From Hymenobacter lapidiphilus (GTDB taxonomy: Bacteria > Bacteroidota > Bacteroidia > Cytophagales > Hymenobacteraceae), in contig NZ_JABKAU010000024.1 of assembly GCF_013377885.1 (NCBI RefSeq), positions 1 through 64,000 of the forward strand: 64,000 bases of DNA. The letters run 5' to 3'. The position numbers and the translations under genes are program-made. This document shows, one piece after another, positions 52,099-61,113 of this stretch. The notes under the pieces were generated by a model, which was not told the origin of the DNA, did not search any database, and worked only from the letters and a program-made list of their open reading frames with translations. The first letter of the stretch is position 1; each line of letters begins with the position of its first letter.

Positions 52099-52554
52099 AT
52101 GAACGTCCGTCGCCACCTCTTGCCTCTGTTTTCTCTGCTGCTACTGGCGCTGCCACTGGCGGCCCAACAGCCCGCCCGGGTGCAGCCAGTACCCCACCCG
52201 GTTGCACCCGCGCCGTTTTTCGGCACCTACTCCTACCTCAGCTACACCATCCTCGACCGTGAAAGCAGCTCCGAGCCCATACCGGCCCAGGGCGTGGGCG
52301 GCACGCTCACGCTGCGCTCCGACGGCAGCTACCAGAAACGCCTGACGCTGACGGCCAACGGCGGCCCCATGCGCTTCGACCAGGACGGTCGCTACACGTT
52401 CACGCCCGGCCGCATCCGTTTCACGCACACCGACAAAAAAGGCCAACCACGCACCGACGAAGGTACTTTCCGGCTGGACAAAGGCCAGCTTACCATCGTA
52501 GTGGCGGGCTTTCCGGTGGGCAACCAGAGCACCTACACGCTACGGCGGCAGTAG
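52099..52554 (+). CDS. Exported small lipocalin-like protein
   Basis: A 151-residue exported protein. The signal peptide is MNVRRHLLPLFSLLLLALPLAAQ. The rest is beta-rich, with FFGTYSYLSYTILDRE, LTLRSDGSYQKRLTL, YTFTPGRIRFTHTDKKGQ and LTIVVAGFPVG, which looks like a small lipocalin-type barrel of a kind common in Bacteroidota. Function unknown. A TATCTTTC element lies directly before its ATG (52088-52095) and may be its -7 promoter. Confidence 0.6.
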   Translation: MNVRRHLLPLFSLLLLALPLAAQQPARVQPVPHPVAPAPFFGTYSYLSYTILDRESSSEPIPAQGVGGTLTLRSDGSYQKRLTLTANGGPMRFDQDGRYTFTPGRIRFTHTDKKGQPRTDEGTFRLDKGQLTIVVAGFPVGNQSTYTLRRQ

Positions 52555-52620
52555 CAGCAAGCACCCTTACCGGGCTTTTTTAAAACACGCATATCCGTTC
52601 AGCTTACTTCTTTTCATCCG

Positions 52621-53469
52621 ATGCAGTCAATCGTTATTACCGGGGTATCGAGCGGAGTGGGGCTGGCGGCGACGCGGGCGTTCCTGGCGCGGGGCTACCG
52701 CGTGTTCGGCAGCTTGCGCACCGAAGCGGATGCCACGCGGCTGCAGGCCGAACTCGGCCCCGATTTCATGCCCCTGATTTTCGATGTGACTGATGCCGAG
52801 GCCGTGGCCCGGGCGGCGGCCGAAGTGAGCCGCGCTCTGGGTCGGGAGCCACTGACGGGCCTGTTCAACAACGCCGGCGTGGCCTTTGGCGGGCCGTTGC
52901 AGCATCAGCCGCTGGAAGTCATCCGGCAGCACTTCGAGGTGAACGTGCTAGGCCTGATTGCCGTGACGCAGGCATTTCTGCCGCTGCTGGGCGCGCGGCC
53001 GGGGTTCGGGGGCCGCCCCGGCCGGGTACTGAATATGGGGTCGGTGAGCGGGCAGGTGGCCTCGCCGTTTCTGGGGGCTTACGTGGGCAGCAAGCATGCG
53101 CTGGAGGGCATCACGGGCAGCTGGCGGCGCGAGCTGAAACTGTTCGGCATTCCGGTGGTACTCATTGGCCTGGGCGTTACGCAAACGCCCATCTGGGACA
53201 AGGGCATCGACCTGGCGCCCTATGCCCACACGCCCTACCACGGCCCGGCCCAACGCTTCCTGGGTTTTATCAACAAAACCCGCGCCCAGGGCCTGACGCC
53301 CGAGTACGTGGCGGGCCGGCTGGTACAGATTATGGAAGCGCCCCGCCCCAAACTGCGCTACACCATTGCCGCCGACGTGTTCCGGGCCTACATCGTGCCC
53401 CGCCTGCTGCCCGCCCGCGCCCTCGACTGGCTACTGGCCCGCGGCCTGGGACTCAAGGTGAAACAGTAA
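52621..53469 (+). CDS. SDR family oxidoreductase
   Basis: A 282-residue classical short-chain dehydrogenase. The NAD(P) motif is TGVSSGVG (about residues 7-14), NNAG at 83-86, the catalytic serine in MGSVSG, and YxxxK in AYVGSKHA (Y154, K158). It interconverts alcohols and ketones in the cytosol. The C-terminal extension after residue 240 is helical and could bind membranes. Substrate unknown. It stands alone between hypothetical and YebC genes. Confidence 0.9.
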   Translation: MQSIVITGVSSGVGLAATRAFLARGYRVFGSLRTEADATRLQAELGPDFMPLIFDVTDAEAVARAAAEVSRALGREPLTGLFNNAGVAFGGPLQHQPLEVIRQHFEVNVLGLIAVTQAFLPLLGARPGFGGRPGRVLNMGSVSGQVASPFLGAYVGSKHALEGITGSWRRELKLFGIPVVLIGLGVTQTPIWDKGIDLAPYAHTPYHGPAQRFLGFINKTRAQGLTPEYVAGRLVQIMEAPRPKLRYTIAADVFRAYIVPRLLPARALDWLLARGLGLKVKQ

Positions 53470-53628
53470 AGGAGCGACTTGGTAAATGCGTGAAACTGAC
53501 ACTCATGTTCGCCTGCTAATTTGCTCCTCGATTTCAGCCCCGGCTGGGTTTCTGCTAACTTGCACCTCGTTCCGGCCTCGGGCCAGCACGATACCTTACT
53601 CCTTACCATTTCACCAAACCACCAATAG

Positions 53629-54363
53629 ATGGGACGCGCGTTTGAATTCCGCAAAGGCCGCAAAATGAAGCGCTGGGACCAGATGTCGAAAGACTTTACC
53701 CGCATCGGCCGCGAAATTGTGATGGCCGTGAAGGAGGCTGGCCCCAACCCCGACACCAACTCGCGCCTGCGCACGGCTATCCAGAACGGCAAGGGCGTGA
53801 ACATGCCCAAAGACCGGGTGGAAGCCGCCATCAAGCGGGCTTCTTCGCGCGAGGAAAAAGATTACCAGGAGGTAGTGTACGAGGGCTATGCGCCCCACGG
53901 CGTGGCTGTGGTGATTGAAACTGCCACCGACAACCCCACCCGCACCGTGGCCAACGTACGCATGTACTTCAACCGGGGCAACGGCGCGCTGGGCACCGCC
54001 GGCTCCTCCGACTACACGTTCACCCGCAAGGGCGTGTTCAAGCTGGCCGCCGAAGGCCTGGAGCTGGAAGAGCTGGAGCTGGAGCTGATTGACGCCGGCG
54101 CCGAGGATGTGTACGCCGACCAGGAAGAGGACGAGCAGGGCCAGATAATAAACTACATCGTAGTGGAAACGGCCTTCACCGACTTCGGGCAGATGCAAAA
54201 GGCGCTGGAAGAAAAGGCATTCAACGTGCTGTCGGCCCAGCTGCAACGCGTGCCCAACACCACCGTTAGCCTCGAAGGCGACGAGCTGGAAGAAGTGATG
54301 AACCTGATTGAGAAGTTCGAAGAGGACGACGACGTGCAGGCCGTGTACCACACATTGGGCTAA
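53629..54363 (+). CDS. YebC/PmpR family DNA-binding regulator
   Basis: A 244-residue YebC-type protein. It starts MGRAFEFRKGRKMKRWDQMSKDFTRIGREI, with the variant N-terminus seen in Bacteroidota (most members begin MAGHSKWANIKHRK). The family segments NSRLRTAIQNGKGVNMPKDRVEAAIKRA and YEGYAPHGVAVVIE are present (in parts: LRTAIQNGKGVNMPKD, VYEGYAPHGVAVVIE), and the acidic middle region FEEDDDVQAVYHTL ends it. YebC proteins bind DNA and, in recent studies, assist the ribosome at polyproline stretches. It stands alone with an 11-base stop-to-repeat distance to a repeat-like sequence. Confidence 0.9.
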   Translation: MGRAFEFRKGRKMKRWDQMSKDFTRIGREIVMAVKEAGPNPDTNSRLRTAIQNGKGVNMPKDRVEAAIKRASSREEKDYQEVVYEGYAPHGVAVVIETATDNPTRTVANVRMYFNRGNGALGTAGSSDYTFTRKGVFKLAAEGLELEELELELIDAGAEDVYADQEEDEQGQIINYIVVETAFTDFGQMQKALEEKAFNVLSAQLQRVPNTTVSLEGDELEEVMNLIEKFEEDDDVQAVYHTLG

Positions 54364-54395
54364 TCACGTATTAGCACGAATTTTAGCGGATTTTG
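54362..54395. repeat. Single ATTAGCACGAATTTT-type repeat half
   Basis: ATCACGTATTAGCACGAATT then TTAGCGGATTTTG resembles the repeat halves flanking 20836-21080. Only one half is visible here. Confidence 0.4.
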
Positions 54396-54537
54396 TGGCT
54401 TATTTCGCCAGTCTGATGGGCTGCTCCAGGTAGAGCAGCCCATTTTGCTTTTTTGCCGGGGCAACTGCTGGCCCGTTCCCGCATCTGCCCAAGTACCCGT
54501 CCCGGCCGTAACCCCGCGTCCGGCCTTCCTGAGTTCT

Positions 54538-55596
54538 ATGAAACTGCTGCTCCTGCTGGCTCTGCTGTTGCTCAGCCTACACGCTCCCGCCCAGCAGGCT
54601 GAGCTAACGGCCCTATTGGCCCAGCGAAACGTGCCGGGGCTGCAACTGGTGCATACCAAAGGCGGCAAGGCTACAACCTACACGGCAGGACGGCTCCGGC
54701 AGGATTCGGCCGCGGCCGTAACGGCCGAAACCGTGTTTCAGGCGGCCTCGTTGGGCAAAGTGGTGCTGGCCTACCTCACGCTCCACCTCCACGACCAGGG
54801 CCGGCTCAACCTTGACCGGCCGCTGCTCAGCTACGCGCCGTACCCGCGGGTGCAGGGCCAGCCCCACGCTGCCCGCATAACGGCCCGCATGGTGCTCACC
54901 CACACCACCGGCCTGCCCAACTGGGCCGATAACCCACTGGGGGCCACCTGGGCCACTTCGCCCCTAGCGTTTCGCTTTGCGCCCGACAGCTGCTGGAATT
55001 ACTCGGGCGAAGGCTTTGTGTGGCTGCAGCATACGCTGGAGCAGCTCACCGGTGAACCGCTGGAAACACTGGCCCAGCGGGAGGTTTTCGGGCCGCTGAA
55101 GATGCGCCGCAGCAGCTTCCGGTGGCAACCCCGATTTGCGGGCAATGCCGCCTACGGCCACGACAAGGCCGGCCAGCCTACCCAGGTGCGCCGCTTTGCC
55201 GAGCCATACGCGGCCTACAGCCTGCTCACCACCGCCCCCGACTACAACCGCTTTGTGCAGGCCCTGCACACCGGCCGCGGCCTCAAACGAACCACTGCTG
55301 CCCTGCTGACCACGCCCGCCAATGAGGCCCGCCGCTGTGGTCGGCCAGCTGGCCCCACCGACCCGTTTGTGGCCTGGGCGGCAGGCGTGGGGCTGGCTAC
55401 CACCAGCGCCGGCCCTGCCCTCTGGCACTGGGGCGATAACGACGACTTTCAGGCCTTTTTCATGGTGCTGCCTGGCCGCCGCGAAAGCATGCTCTTCTTC
55501 ACCAACAGCGCCAATGGCCTGCTTCTCACCGACGAGCTCCTGCGCTTGTTTATCGGCCCAGGCGTGTACCGGACCAGTCAATGGCTGGCGGAGTAA
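54538..55596 (+). CDS. Exported serine hydrolase, beta-lactamase class C type
   Basis: A 352-residue exported serine hydrolase. The signal peptide is MKLLLLLALLLLSLHAPAQQ. The catalytic SxxK is SLGK (S71-K74) and the tyrosine motif is YSG (Y155), with NYSGEGFVWLQ, as in class C beta-lactamase-like/D-alanyl-D-alanine carboxypeptidases. The third motif (usually HxG or KTG) is WHWGDND near the end, only approximate. It may trim peptidoglycan peptides or hydrolyse esters; antibiotic hydrolysis is not indicated. The frame is open upstream, but ATG at 54538 gives the signal. Confidence 0.85.
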   Translation: MKLLLLLALLLLSLHAPAQQAELTALLAQRNVPGLQLVHTKGGKATTYTAGRLRQDSAAAVTAETVFQAASLGKVVLAYLTLHLHDQGRLNLDRPLLSYAPYPRVQGQPHAARITARMVLTHTTGLPNWADNPLGATWATSPLAFRFAPDSCWNYSGEGFVWLQHTLEQLTGEPLETLAQREVFGPLKMRRSSFRWQPRFAGNAAYGHDKAGQPTQVRRFAEPYAAYSLLTTAPDYNRFVQALHTGRGLKRTTAALLTTPANEARRCGRPAGPTDPFVAWAAGVGLATTSAGPALWHWGDNDDFQAFFMVLPGRRESMLFFTNSANGLLLTDELLRLFIGPGVYRTSQWLAE

Positions 55597-55605
55597 CTGA
55601 ACGAG

Positions 55606-55691
55606 GTAGGGGCGGGGCTTGCCCCCGCCCGCCGTTGAACGGAATCGTTGAAACGGTGCGGACGGCGGGCGGGGACAAGCCCCGCCCCTAC
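55606..55691. repeat. GTAGGGGCGGGGC palindromic repeat, copy 2
   Basis: Arms GTAGGGGCGGGGCTTGCCCC and CGCCCGCCG with their complement, ending GCCCCGCCCCTAC. It shares all of its outer arm with the copy at 38074. A triple ACAACTG unit follows at 55699-55720. Confidence 0.85.
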
Positions 55692-55698
55692 CTCATTC

Positions 55699-55720
55699 AC
55701 AACTGACAACTGACAACTGA
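55699..55720 (+). repeat. ACAACTG triple tandem repeat
   Basis: Three consecutive copies of the seven-base unit ACAACTG directly after the GC-rich palindrome and 13 bases before the iminopeptidase ATG. Confidence 0.7.
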
Positions 55721-55732
55721 ATATATTGCCGG

Positions 55733-56797
55733 ATGCTGAAACGCCTCCTCGCTGTCACCCTGCTGGCCCTCGCGGCCTCCTCCTGCTCCCCCTCCGCTAC
55801 CGAAGCGCCCGATGCCGCCGCCACACCGGCCCTCACGGCTTACTTCCCGGCTCCCGACACTACCGCGCTGGCTGATGGCGGGGTGAAGATGGTGCCCATT
55901 ACCACCCCTAAGGGCACGTTCAACGTCTGGACCAAGCGGTTTGGGAGCAACCCGCGCATCCGGCTGCTGCTGCTGAATGGGGGGCCGGGAGCCACGCACG
56001 AATACTTTGAGTGCATGGAGAGCTTCTTGCCCCGCGAGGGCATCGAGTTCATCTACTACGACCAGCTCGGCTGCGGAAACTCCGACAACCCCAAGGATAC
56101 CGCCATGTGGAGCCTGCCGCGCTACGTGGAGGAAGTGGAGCAGGTGCGGCAGGCCCTCCAGCTCGACAGTAGCAACTTCTATTTGCTTGGCCACAGCTGG
56201 GGCGGCATTCTGGCGGCCGAGTACGCCCTCAAGTACCAGCAACACCTCAAGGGCCTTGTCATCAGCAACATGATGATGAGCATTCCGGCCTACGGCAAGT
56301 ACGCCAACGACGTGCTGGCGCCGCAGTTCAAACCCGAAGTGCTCAAGGAAATCCGGGAAATTGAGGCGCGCAAAGATTTCCAGAACCCGCGCTACATGGA
56401 GCTGCTGCTGCCCAACTTCTACACCCAACACATCCTGCGCCGCCCCCTAAGCGAGTGGCCCGAACCGGTGAACCGCTCGTTTGCCAAAATGAACCAGTCG
56501 CTTTACGTGACCATGCAGGGACCGAGCGAGTTCGGCGTATCGGGCAAGCTGCTCAACTGGAACCGCGTGCCCGACCTACCGAAACTGGCGGTGCCCGTGC
56601 TCAGCATCGGTGGCAAACACGACACCATGGACCCCGAGCACATGCGCATGGTGGCCTCAACAGTGCAGCACGGCACGGCCCTCATCTGCCCCAACGGCAG
56701 CCACATGAGCTTCTACGACGACCAGCAAACCTATATGCGCGGCCTGACAACGTGGATGAAAGGCGTAGACCAGGGCGAAAAAGAGGTAAAATTGTAG
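55733..56797 (+). CDS. Proline iminopeptidase-family lipoprotein hydrolase
   Basis: A 354-residue alpha/beta hydrolase with a lipoprotein signal (LAASSC, cysteine about residue 18). The family's HGGPG-like motif is LLNGGPGATH (83-86), the nucleophile is GHSWGGIL (S145), and an acidic residue in GGKHDTMDPEH and a histidine in NGSHMSFYDD complete the triad. Proline iminopeptidases release N-terminal proline from peptides; here the enzyme should be anchored to a membrane facing the periplasm, which is a common Bacteroidota form. Exact substrate is not certain. Confidence 0.88.
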   Translation: MLKRLLAVTLLALAASSCSPSATEAPDAAATPALTAYFPAPDTTALADGGVKMVPITTPKGTFNVWTKRFGSNPRIRLLLLNGGPGATHEYFECMESFLPREGIEFIYYDQLGCGNSDNPKDTAMWSLPRYVEEVEQVRQALQLDSSNFYLLGHSWGGILAAEYALKYQQHLKGLVISNMMMSIPAYGKYANDVLAPQFKPEVLKEIREIEARKDFQNPRYMELLLPNFYTQHILRRPLSEWPEPVNRSFAKMNQSLYVTMQGPSEFGVSGKLLNWNRVPDLPKLAVPVLSIGGKHDTMDPEHMRMVASTVQHGTALICPNGSHMSFYDDQQTYMRGLTTWMKGVDQGEKEVKL

Positions 56798-56839
56798 TCC
56801 GAACGCCGCTCATTTTCCGGCAGACGCCCAATTTTCCTG

Positions 56840-57238
56840 ATGCCTGTTCCTGCTTCCGACTCCGCGCCTCCTCTCCCTCTGTATTCCCAGCGTAGTATCC
56901 GGCTGTTCTCGCTTGTGTTCACTACCATTTCGGCCAGTTTCCTCACGGCCAGCAACTTGCGGACGATTGGCAGGCCTGATCAGGCGCGCAAGGTTATCTG
57001 GGCGAGTGTGGTGTATATGGTCCTGATGGGGGTGCTGGTATCCTTCCTGCCCAACACGTCTGCCTACGGGGCCTACGCCGCGGGCATCGGGCTGGCGGGC
57101 GGCTACGGCCTCAACACCTACGCCGATTCGTTTATCCTGAACAAAAAGGACCACCCGGCCCGGAGCATCTGGCGGCCGCTGTTGTTGTGTCTGCTGGTTT
57201 TCGTGCCCCTGCTCGGGCTGCTCGTGTACGTGTTGTAA
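56840..57238 (+). CDS. Small membrane protein of unknown function
   Basis: A 132-residue protein with three hydrophobic segments (about residues 50-70, 75-95 and 113-131) and a polar N-terminus. No domain is recognised. The middle has GYGLNTYADSFILNKKDH between helices. It precedes, with 20 bases, a small soluble protein (57259) on the same strand, so they may form a two-gene unit. The function is unknown. Confidence 0.6.
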   Translation: MPVPASDSAPPLPLYSQRSIRLFSLVFTTISASFLTASNLRTIGRPDQARKVIWASVVYMVLMGVLVSFLPNTSAYGAYAAGIGLAGGYGLNTYADSFILNKKDHPARSIWRPLLLCLLVFVPLLGLLVYVL

Positions 57239-57258
57239 GCACTCTTTTCTCTGACCCT

Positions 57259-57597
57259 ATGCGTTTCCCCTACCGCTCCCTGTTTCTGTTTGAAGCCGAT
57301 ACGGCCACCGTTTTCGAAGTAAAGCGCCTCGACATCCAGAGCAAGAACCCCAGCCACCTGTACTTCTGGCTGTATTTCGATAATGCCAGCGGCCAGCTCA
57401 GCCAGCTCGATTTTGAGGATATGAGCACGGAAGCCGGCGAACACCTGCGCGAATTCACGCAGGGCCAGCTGCGTTTCAACACCACCGAGGGCACCTTTTC
57501 GCCTACCGATGGTACTCAGCCGCTGCATCTGCGCACCATCACGCCGCCCACGCTGTCCGCCGAACTGGAAACGGCGCTGTTCGCGTTTTTCGCTTAA
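57259..57597 (+). CDS. Small soluble protein of unknown function
   Basis: A 112-residue acidic protein with no signal or membrane segment. It starts MRFPYRSLFLFEADTATVFE and includes FWLYFDNASGQLSQLDFEDM; secondary structure seems mixed alpha-beta. I do not recognise the family. The ATG at 57259 is chosen because the longer upstream frame overlaps the previous gene. It is the second gene of a pair with the membrane protein at 56840. Confidence 0.55.
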   Translation: MRFPYRSLFLFEADTATVFEVKRLDIQSKNPSHLYFWLYFDNASGQLSQLDFEDMSTEAGEHLREFTQGQLRFNTTEGTFSPTDGTQPLHLRTITPPTLSAELETALFAFFA

Positions 57598-57666
57598 GCT
57601 CCGGTTCGGACCTAAGCGTGCCCGCTGGTTATCAACCGAGACAGTACCCCTCTCCTGAATACGGCG

Positions 57667-57674
57667 TACCTTTG
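57667..57674 (+). promoter_or_regulatory. Candidate -7 element upstream of rluF
   Basis: TACCTTTG matches TAnnTTTG exactly, 152 bases before the rluF ATG. No clear TTG lies at the -33 distance. The leader would be long, with a poly-T and GC-rich part. Confidence 0.35.
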
Positions 57675-57826
57675 CGGGCTGCCGACCCACCTCGGGCCGG
57701 CAGCTTCTTTTTTTGCCGCCGGTTTAAGCGGGTGTTGGAATGCCTTTGCGAGCAGCACTGCTTCGACAGGCTCAGCCTGCCAATTTCCTAACACCCCTTC
57801 AGTACCCGGCACTACGTTTTACTCTT

Positions 57827-58954
57827 ATGGCAACCCGACTCAATAAATACATCAGCGAAAGTGGCGTGTGCTCGCGCCGCGAAGCCGACCGCCACATCGA
57901 GCAGGGCAACGTAACGGTGAACGGCAAGCGGGCCGCCGTTGGCGACCAGGTAACCACCCGCGACCGGGTGGTGGTAAACGGCGCCCACATCGAGCCCCGG
58001 CCCGAAGAAGAGGCGGTGTACCTGGCCTACAACAAGCCTCCCGGCATCGTCACGACCACCGATTTGGGCGTGAAGGACAACGTTATCCGGGCCATCAAGC
58101 ACACGGTGCGCATCTTCCCCATCGGCCGGCTCGACAAGGAGTCGCAGGGCCTGCTGCTGATGACGAGTAATGGCGACATCGTGAACAAAATCCTGCGCGC
58201 CGGCAACCAGCACGAGAAGGAGTACATCGTGATGGTGGACAAGCCCATCAAGGACGATTTTATCGAGGCCATGCAGAACGGGGTGCCCATTTTGGGCGTG
58301 ATGACCCAGAAATGCAAGGTGGTGAAGGAAACGCCCTACATTTTCCGGCTGACGCTGGTGCAGGGCATGAACCGCCAGATTCGGCGCATGTGCGAGCATT
58401 TCGGCTACGAAGTGGTGCAGCTGGAGCGCATCCGCATCATGAACATCAGCATCAAAGGCCTGGGGCCCGGCGAGTGGCGCGAGCTGCGCGACAAGGAGCT
58501 GAAGGTGCTGTTTGAGATGATTGAAAACTCCAGCGGCACCGACGACGGCCGCACGCCGCGCCGCCGCAAAGTGGTATCCACGGCCGAGCAGTGGGGCGAC
58601 CAGCCGGGCCGCAAAACCGCACGCCGCGCCACCACCCGCCCCGACATCGTACGCCTCCCCTCCGACCCCTCGATGGGCGACGAGGCCCCGCGCAAAACCA
58701 AAGCCCTGCCAGCCGGCACCTGGCTCGATAAAGATTCCGTCCGTCCTGGAGCCAAGCCCAAGCGGCTGGTAACGGCCGGCCGCACCGCCGGCTCGGGCCG
58801 CCCCACCGATAAAGCCGGCCCCCGTCCCGGAAAATCTGCCGGCCCAAAAAGTGGTCCGAAAGGTGCCACCAAGCGCCCGGCAAAAGGCAGTGGCGGCCCT
58901 GCTAAGGGCCAAAGCAGCAGCCGCGGCAGCCGCGGTTCCAGCCGCAGCCGGTAG
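57827..58954 (+). CDS. rluF: Pseudouridine synthase, RluF type, with long basic tail
   Basis: A 375-residue RluB/E/F-type pseudouridine synthase. The S4 RNA-binding domain is residues 1-60 ([21 protein letters not shown], in parts: [17 protein letters not shown]), and the catalytic aspartate is in [11 protein letters not shown] (D103). [17 protein letters not shown] is the conserved C-terminal motif of the fold. Residues 240-375 are a basic, low-complexity tail (Arg/Lys/Pro/Ser/Gly) that probably strengthens RNA binding. It modifies uridines in 23S rRNA. ATG at 57827 is the S4 start; a longer frame upstream is not real. Confidence 0.92.
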   Translation: MATRLNKYISESGVCSRREADRHIEQGNVTVNGKRAAVGDQVTTRDRVVVNGAHIEPRPEEEAVYLAYNKPPGIVTTTDLGVKDNVIRAIKHTVRIFPIGRLDKESQGLLLMTSNGDIVNKILRAGNQHEKEYIVMVDKPIKDDFIEAMQNGVPILGVMTQKCKVVKETPYIFRLTLVQGMNRQIRRMCEHFGYEVVQLERIRIMNISIKGLGPGEWRELRDKELKVLFEMIENSSGTDDGRTPRRRKVVSTAEQWGDQPGRKTARRATTRPDIVRLPSDPSMGDEAPRKTKALPAGTWLDKDSVRPGAKPKRLVTAGRTAGSGRPTDKAGPRPGKSAGPKSGPKGATKRPAKGSGGPAKGQSSSRGSRGSSRSR

Positions 58955-59332
58955 TATCAGCCGAATCCAATTTCAGCAGCCCCCGAACTTTCAATAGGTC
59001 GGGGGCTGATGTTTTTTTGGCAGATACCCGACTGGTTTCCGACCAGCAGCAGGCCTTAATCCTGCTGAAACACGCCTGTCAGGAAGTCGGATATTGCACC
59101 TATCGGGCAACGTGTAAGAGGCAAAAATGCAGCATCAAAACAGCTTTTAGTATTCTTAGACAGCCTTTTTATGCCTACGCATTAGCCGACGCTACTCCAG
59201 CAAGGCTGGTTTGCTAAAGTCTGAACGCACGGAATCCTGGGGCTATTCGCCGGGAATGGGCGCGTATGTTTGGAATGTCGGACGCGTTGCCGCCGATATT
59301 TCTTTCACCACGTCACTGCCACTGCCACTGCC
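58955..59332. other. Gap with terminator and -7 element, no gene seen
   Basis: This gap holds a terminator at 58978-59017 (stem AGCCCCCGA / TCGGGGGCT, then a T-run) for rluF. A TATGTTTG element at 59265-59272 lies 60 bases before the YiaA ATG and may be its -7 promoter. Short open frames between have no recognisable domain or start. Confidence 0.55.
58978..59017 (+). terminator. Intrinsic terminator of rluF
   Basis: Stem AGCCCCCGA / TCGGGGGCT with a loop of about 12 bases followed by ATGTTTTTTT. It ends the rluF transcript. Confidence 0.7.
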
Positions 59333-59770
59333 ATGAACGCTCCGCTCGCCAAACCATCTAACGCCTTTGTTGCCGCCTCTTGGTCTGCCCTGCTGGCCGG
59401 CATGGTCGCCTTCATCGTCGGCCTCTGGAATGCCCAGATGTTGCTCAACGAGAAGGGCTACTACTTTACCATTCTGATGTACGGGCTGTTTTCGGCCATT
59501 TCGCTCCAGAAATCGGTACGCGACCAGCTCGACGGCATTCCGGTAACCAGCATTTACTATGGCCTGAGCTGGTTTTCCACCATCCTCTCCATTGCCCTGC
59601 TCACGGTAGGCCTGTGGAACGCCACGCTCACGCTCAGCGAAAAGGGCTTCTACGCCATGTCGTTTCTGCTGAGCCTGTTCGCTGCCATTGCCGTGCAGAA
59701 AAACACCCGCGACGCCCGCGCCGAGCAGCCCGCCGAGCCGAAGCTGCAAAATCAGTACACCGAAAATTAG
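59333..59770 (+). CDS. YiaA/YiaB family inner-membrane protein
   Basis: A 145-residue membrane protein with two YiaA/B domains: each has two transmembrane helices and a core such as [29 protein letters not shown] (in parts: [27 protein letters not shown]) and [24 protein letters not shown] (in parts: [23 protein letters not shown]). The repeats are clearly related, indicating an internal duplication. The function of the family is unknown. It is followed by a repeat and then bioB. Confidence 0.85.
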   Translation: MNAPLAKPSNAFVAASWSALLAGMVAFIVGLWNAQMLLNEKGYYFTILMYGLFSAISLQKSVRDQLDGIPVTSIYYGLSWFSTILSIALLTVGLWNATLTLSEKGFYAMSFLLSLFAAIAVQKNTRDARAEQPAEPKLQNQYTEN

Positions 59771-59832
59771 GCAACCCTCCGGTAGGAAGAGGCGAGGATA
59801 CTCTGGCCCCGCTGAGTATCTTGCGGCTATAT

Positions 59833-59924
59833 TTTAGCTGTTAGCTGTTGGCTACTGGCTGTTAGCTTTCCGCCTGACAGCACCGCCACAAGAGCTAACA
59901 GCCATCAGCTAACAGCTAATAGCT
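59833..59924. repeat. TTAGCTGTTAGC palindromic repeat before bioB
   Basis: TTAGCTGTTAGCTGTTGGCT followed by ACTGGCTGTTAGCT and their complement AGCTAACAGCCATCAGCTAA CAGC, separated by about 27 bases. It ends six bases before the bioB ATG, so it would be in the bioB leader and could cover its start. Confidence 0.75.
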
Positions 59925-59929
59925 TAACC

Positions 59930-60937
59930 ATGCTCCGCACCGACTGGACCCTCGCCGAAGTAACCGCCATTTACCACCAGCCCGTGCTGGAACTTGTTTC
60001 GCAGGCTGCCGCCATCCATGCCGTAACCCAGGCTACCGGCGAAGTGCAGGTGTGCACGCTGCTAAGCGTGAAAACCGGCGGCTGCCCCGAAGATTGCGCC
60101 TATTGCCCCCAGGCCGCCCGCTACCACACGGGCGTGCAGGCCCACAAGCTGCTGCCCGACGCCGAAGTGCTGGCCTCGGCCCAGCGCGCCCGCGACGCCG
60201 GCTCCACCCGCTTCTGCATGGGTGCCGCCTGGCGCGAAATCCGCGACAATAAGGACTTTGACCGCGTGCTGGGTATGGTGGAGCAGGTGAACGGCCTTGG
60301 GCTGGAAGTATGCTGCACGCTGGGTATGCTGAACGAGTACCAGGCCGAGCGCCTGAAAGCAGCCGGCCTCTATGCCTACAACCACAACCTTGACACCAGC
60401 CGCGAGAAGTACGACGACATCATCACCACGCGCACCTACGATGACCGGCTGAATACGCTGGAGCACGTGCGCAAGGCCGGCATTTCGGTGTGCTCGGGCG
60501 GCATCATTGGCCTGGGCGAAACCGACGAGGACCGCATAGCCATGCTGCACACGCTGGCCACCCTGGAGGCTCACCCTGAGAGCGTACCGGTAAACGCCCT
60601 GGTACCCGTAGAAGGTACGCCCCTGGCCGAGCAGCCCCGCGTGAGCGTGTGGGAAATGCTGCGTATGATTGCCACCGCCCGCATTCTGATGCCCAACACC
60701 ATGGTGCGCCTCTCGGCCGGCCGCCAGGAAATGCCCGTTACCGAGCAGGCCTTGTGCTTCCTGGCCGGTGCCAACTCCATCTTCTCGGGCGAGAAGCTAC
60801 TGACCACCCCCAACCCCGACTTCGACGCCGACCAGCAGATGTTCGCCCTGCTCGGTCTCAAGCCCCGCAAGTCGTTCAAAGATGTGCCAGAGGGCGCCGT
60901 ACTGATGGGCCGCGGCAAGGCGCCGGTAGAGGCGTAG
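59930..60937 (+). CDS. bioB: Biotin synthase
   Basis: A 335-residue radical SAM enzyme that inserts sulfur into dethiobiotin. The cluster motif is [12 protein letters not shown] (C52, C56, C59). The second cluster ligands include SAGRQEMP (arginine) and cysteines in CMGAAW and CCTLGMLN. The length matches. ATG at 59930 is directly after a palindromic repeat. bioF follows 560 bases later with a small hypothetical gene in between; bioA and bioD are not in the window. Confidence 0.96.
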   Translation: MLRTDWTLAEVTAIYHQPVLELVSQAAAIHAVTQATGEVQVCTLLSVKTGGCPEDCAYCPQAARYHTGVQAHKLLPDAEVLASAQRARDAGSTRFCMGAAWREIRDNKDFDRVLGMVEQVNGLGLEVCCTLGMLNEYQAERLKAAGLYAYNHNLDTSREKYDDIITTRTYDDRLNTLEHVRKAGISVCSGGIIGLGETDEDRIAMLHTLATLEAHPESVPVNALVPVEGTPLAEQPRVSVWEMLRMIATARILMPNTMVRLSAGRQEMPVTEQALCFLAGANSIFSGEKLLTTPNPDFDADQQMFALLGLKPRKSFKDVPEGAVLMGRGKAPVEA

Positions 60938-60963
60938 TACGGGCCGTCAGCACTCCAGAAGCG

Positions 60964-61083
60964 TGTCATGCTGAGTGCAGCGGAATCGAAGCATTCCTAC
61001 TACAATGGTAATCCTGACGTATGGATTCACTTTTTGCGGTAGAGATGCTTCGACTACGCCTGCGGCTTCGTTCAGCATGACAC
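60964..61083. repeat. GTCATGCTGAGC-type palindromic repeat, copy 4 (decayed)
   Basis: TGTCATGCTGAGTGCAGCGGAATCGAAGCAT-like arm (first 20 bases TGTCATGCTGAGTGCAGCGG) and a partial complement ending TTCAGCATGACA. Only the outer 12 bases and the inner GGTAGAGATGCTTCGACT match copy 2; the middle has diverged. Confidence 0.75.
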
Positions 61084-61113
61084 TGTTTTTTCTTTCTAAT
61101 TCCTCCTCACTCC

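Noticed and set aside
54538..55596. Antibiotic-resistance beta-lactamase
   Set aside because: The SxxK and YSG motifs are present but the third motif is atypical and the sequence resembles general serine hydrolases; no resistance can be claimed.
59017..59217. A 66-codon frame between rluF and the YiaA gene
   Set aside because: It begins in the T-run of the rluF terminator, has scattered cysteines but no family pattern and no sensible ribosome-binding site.
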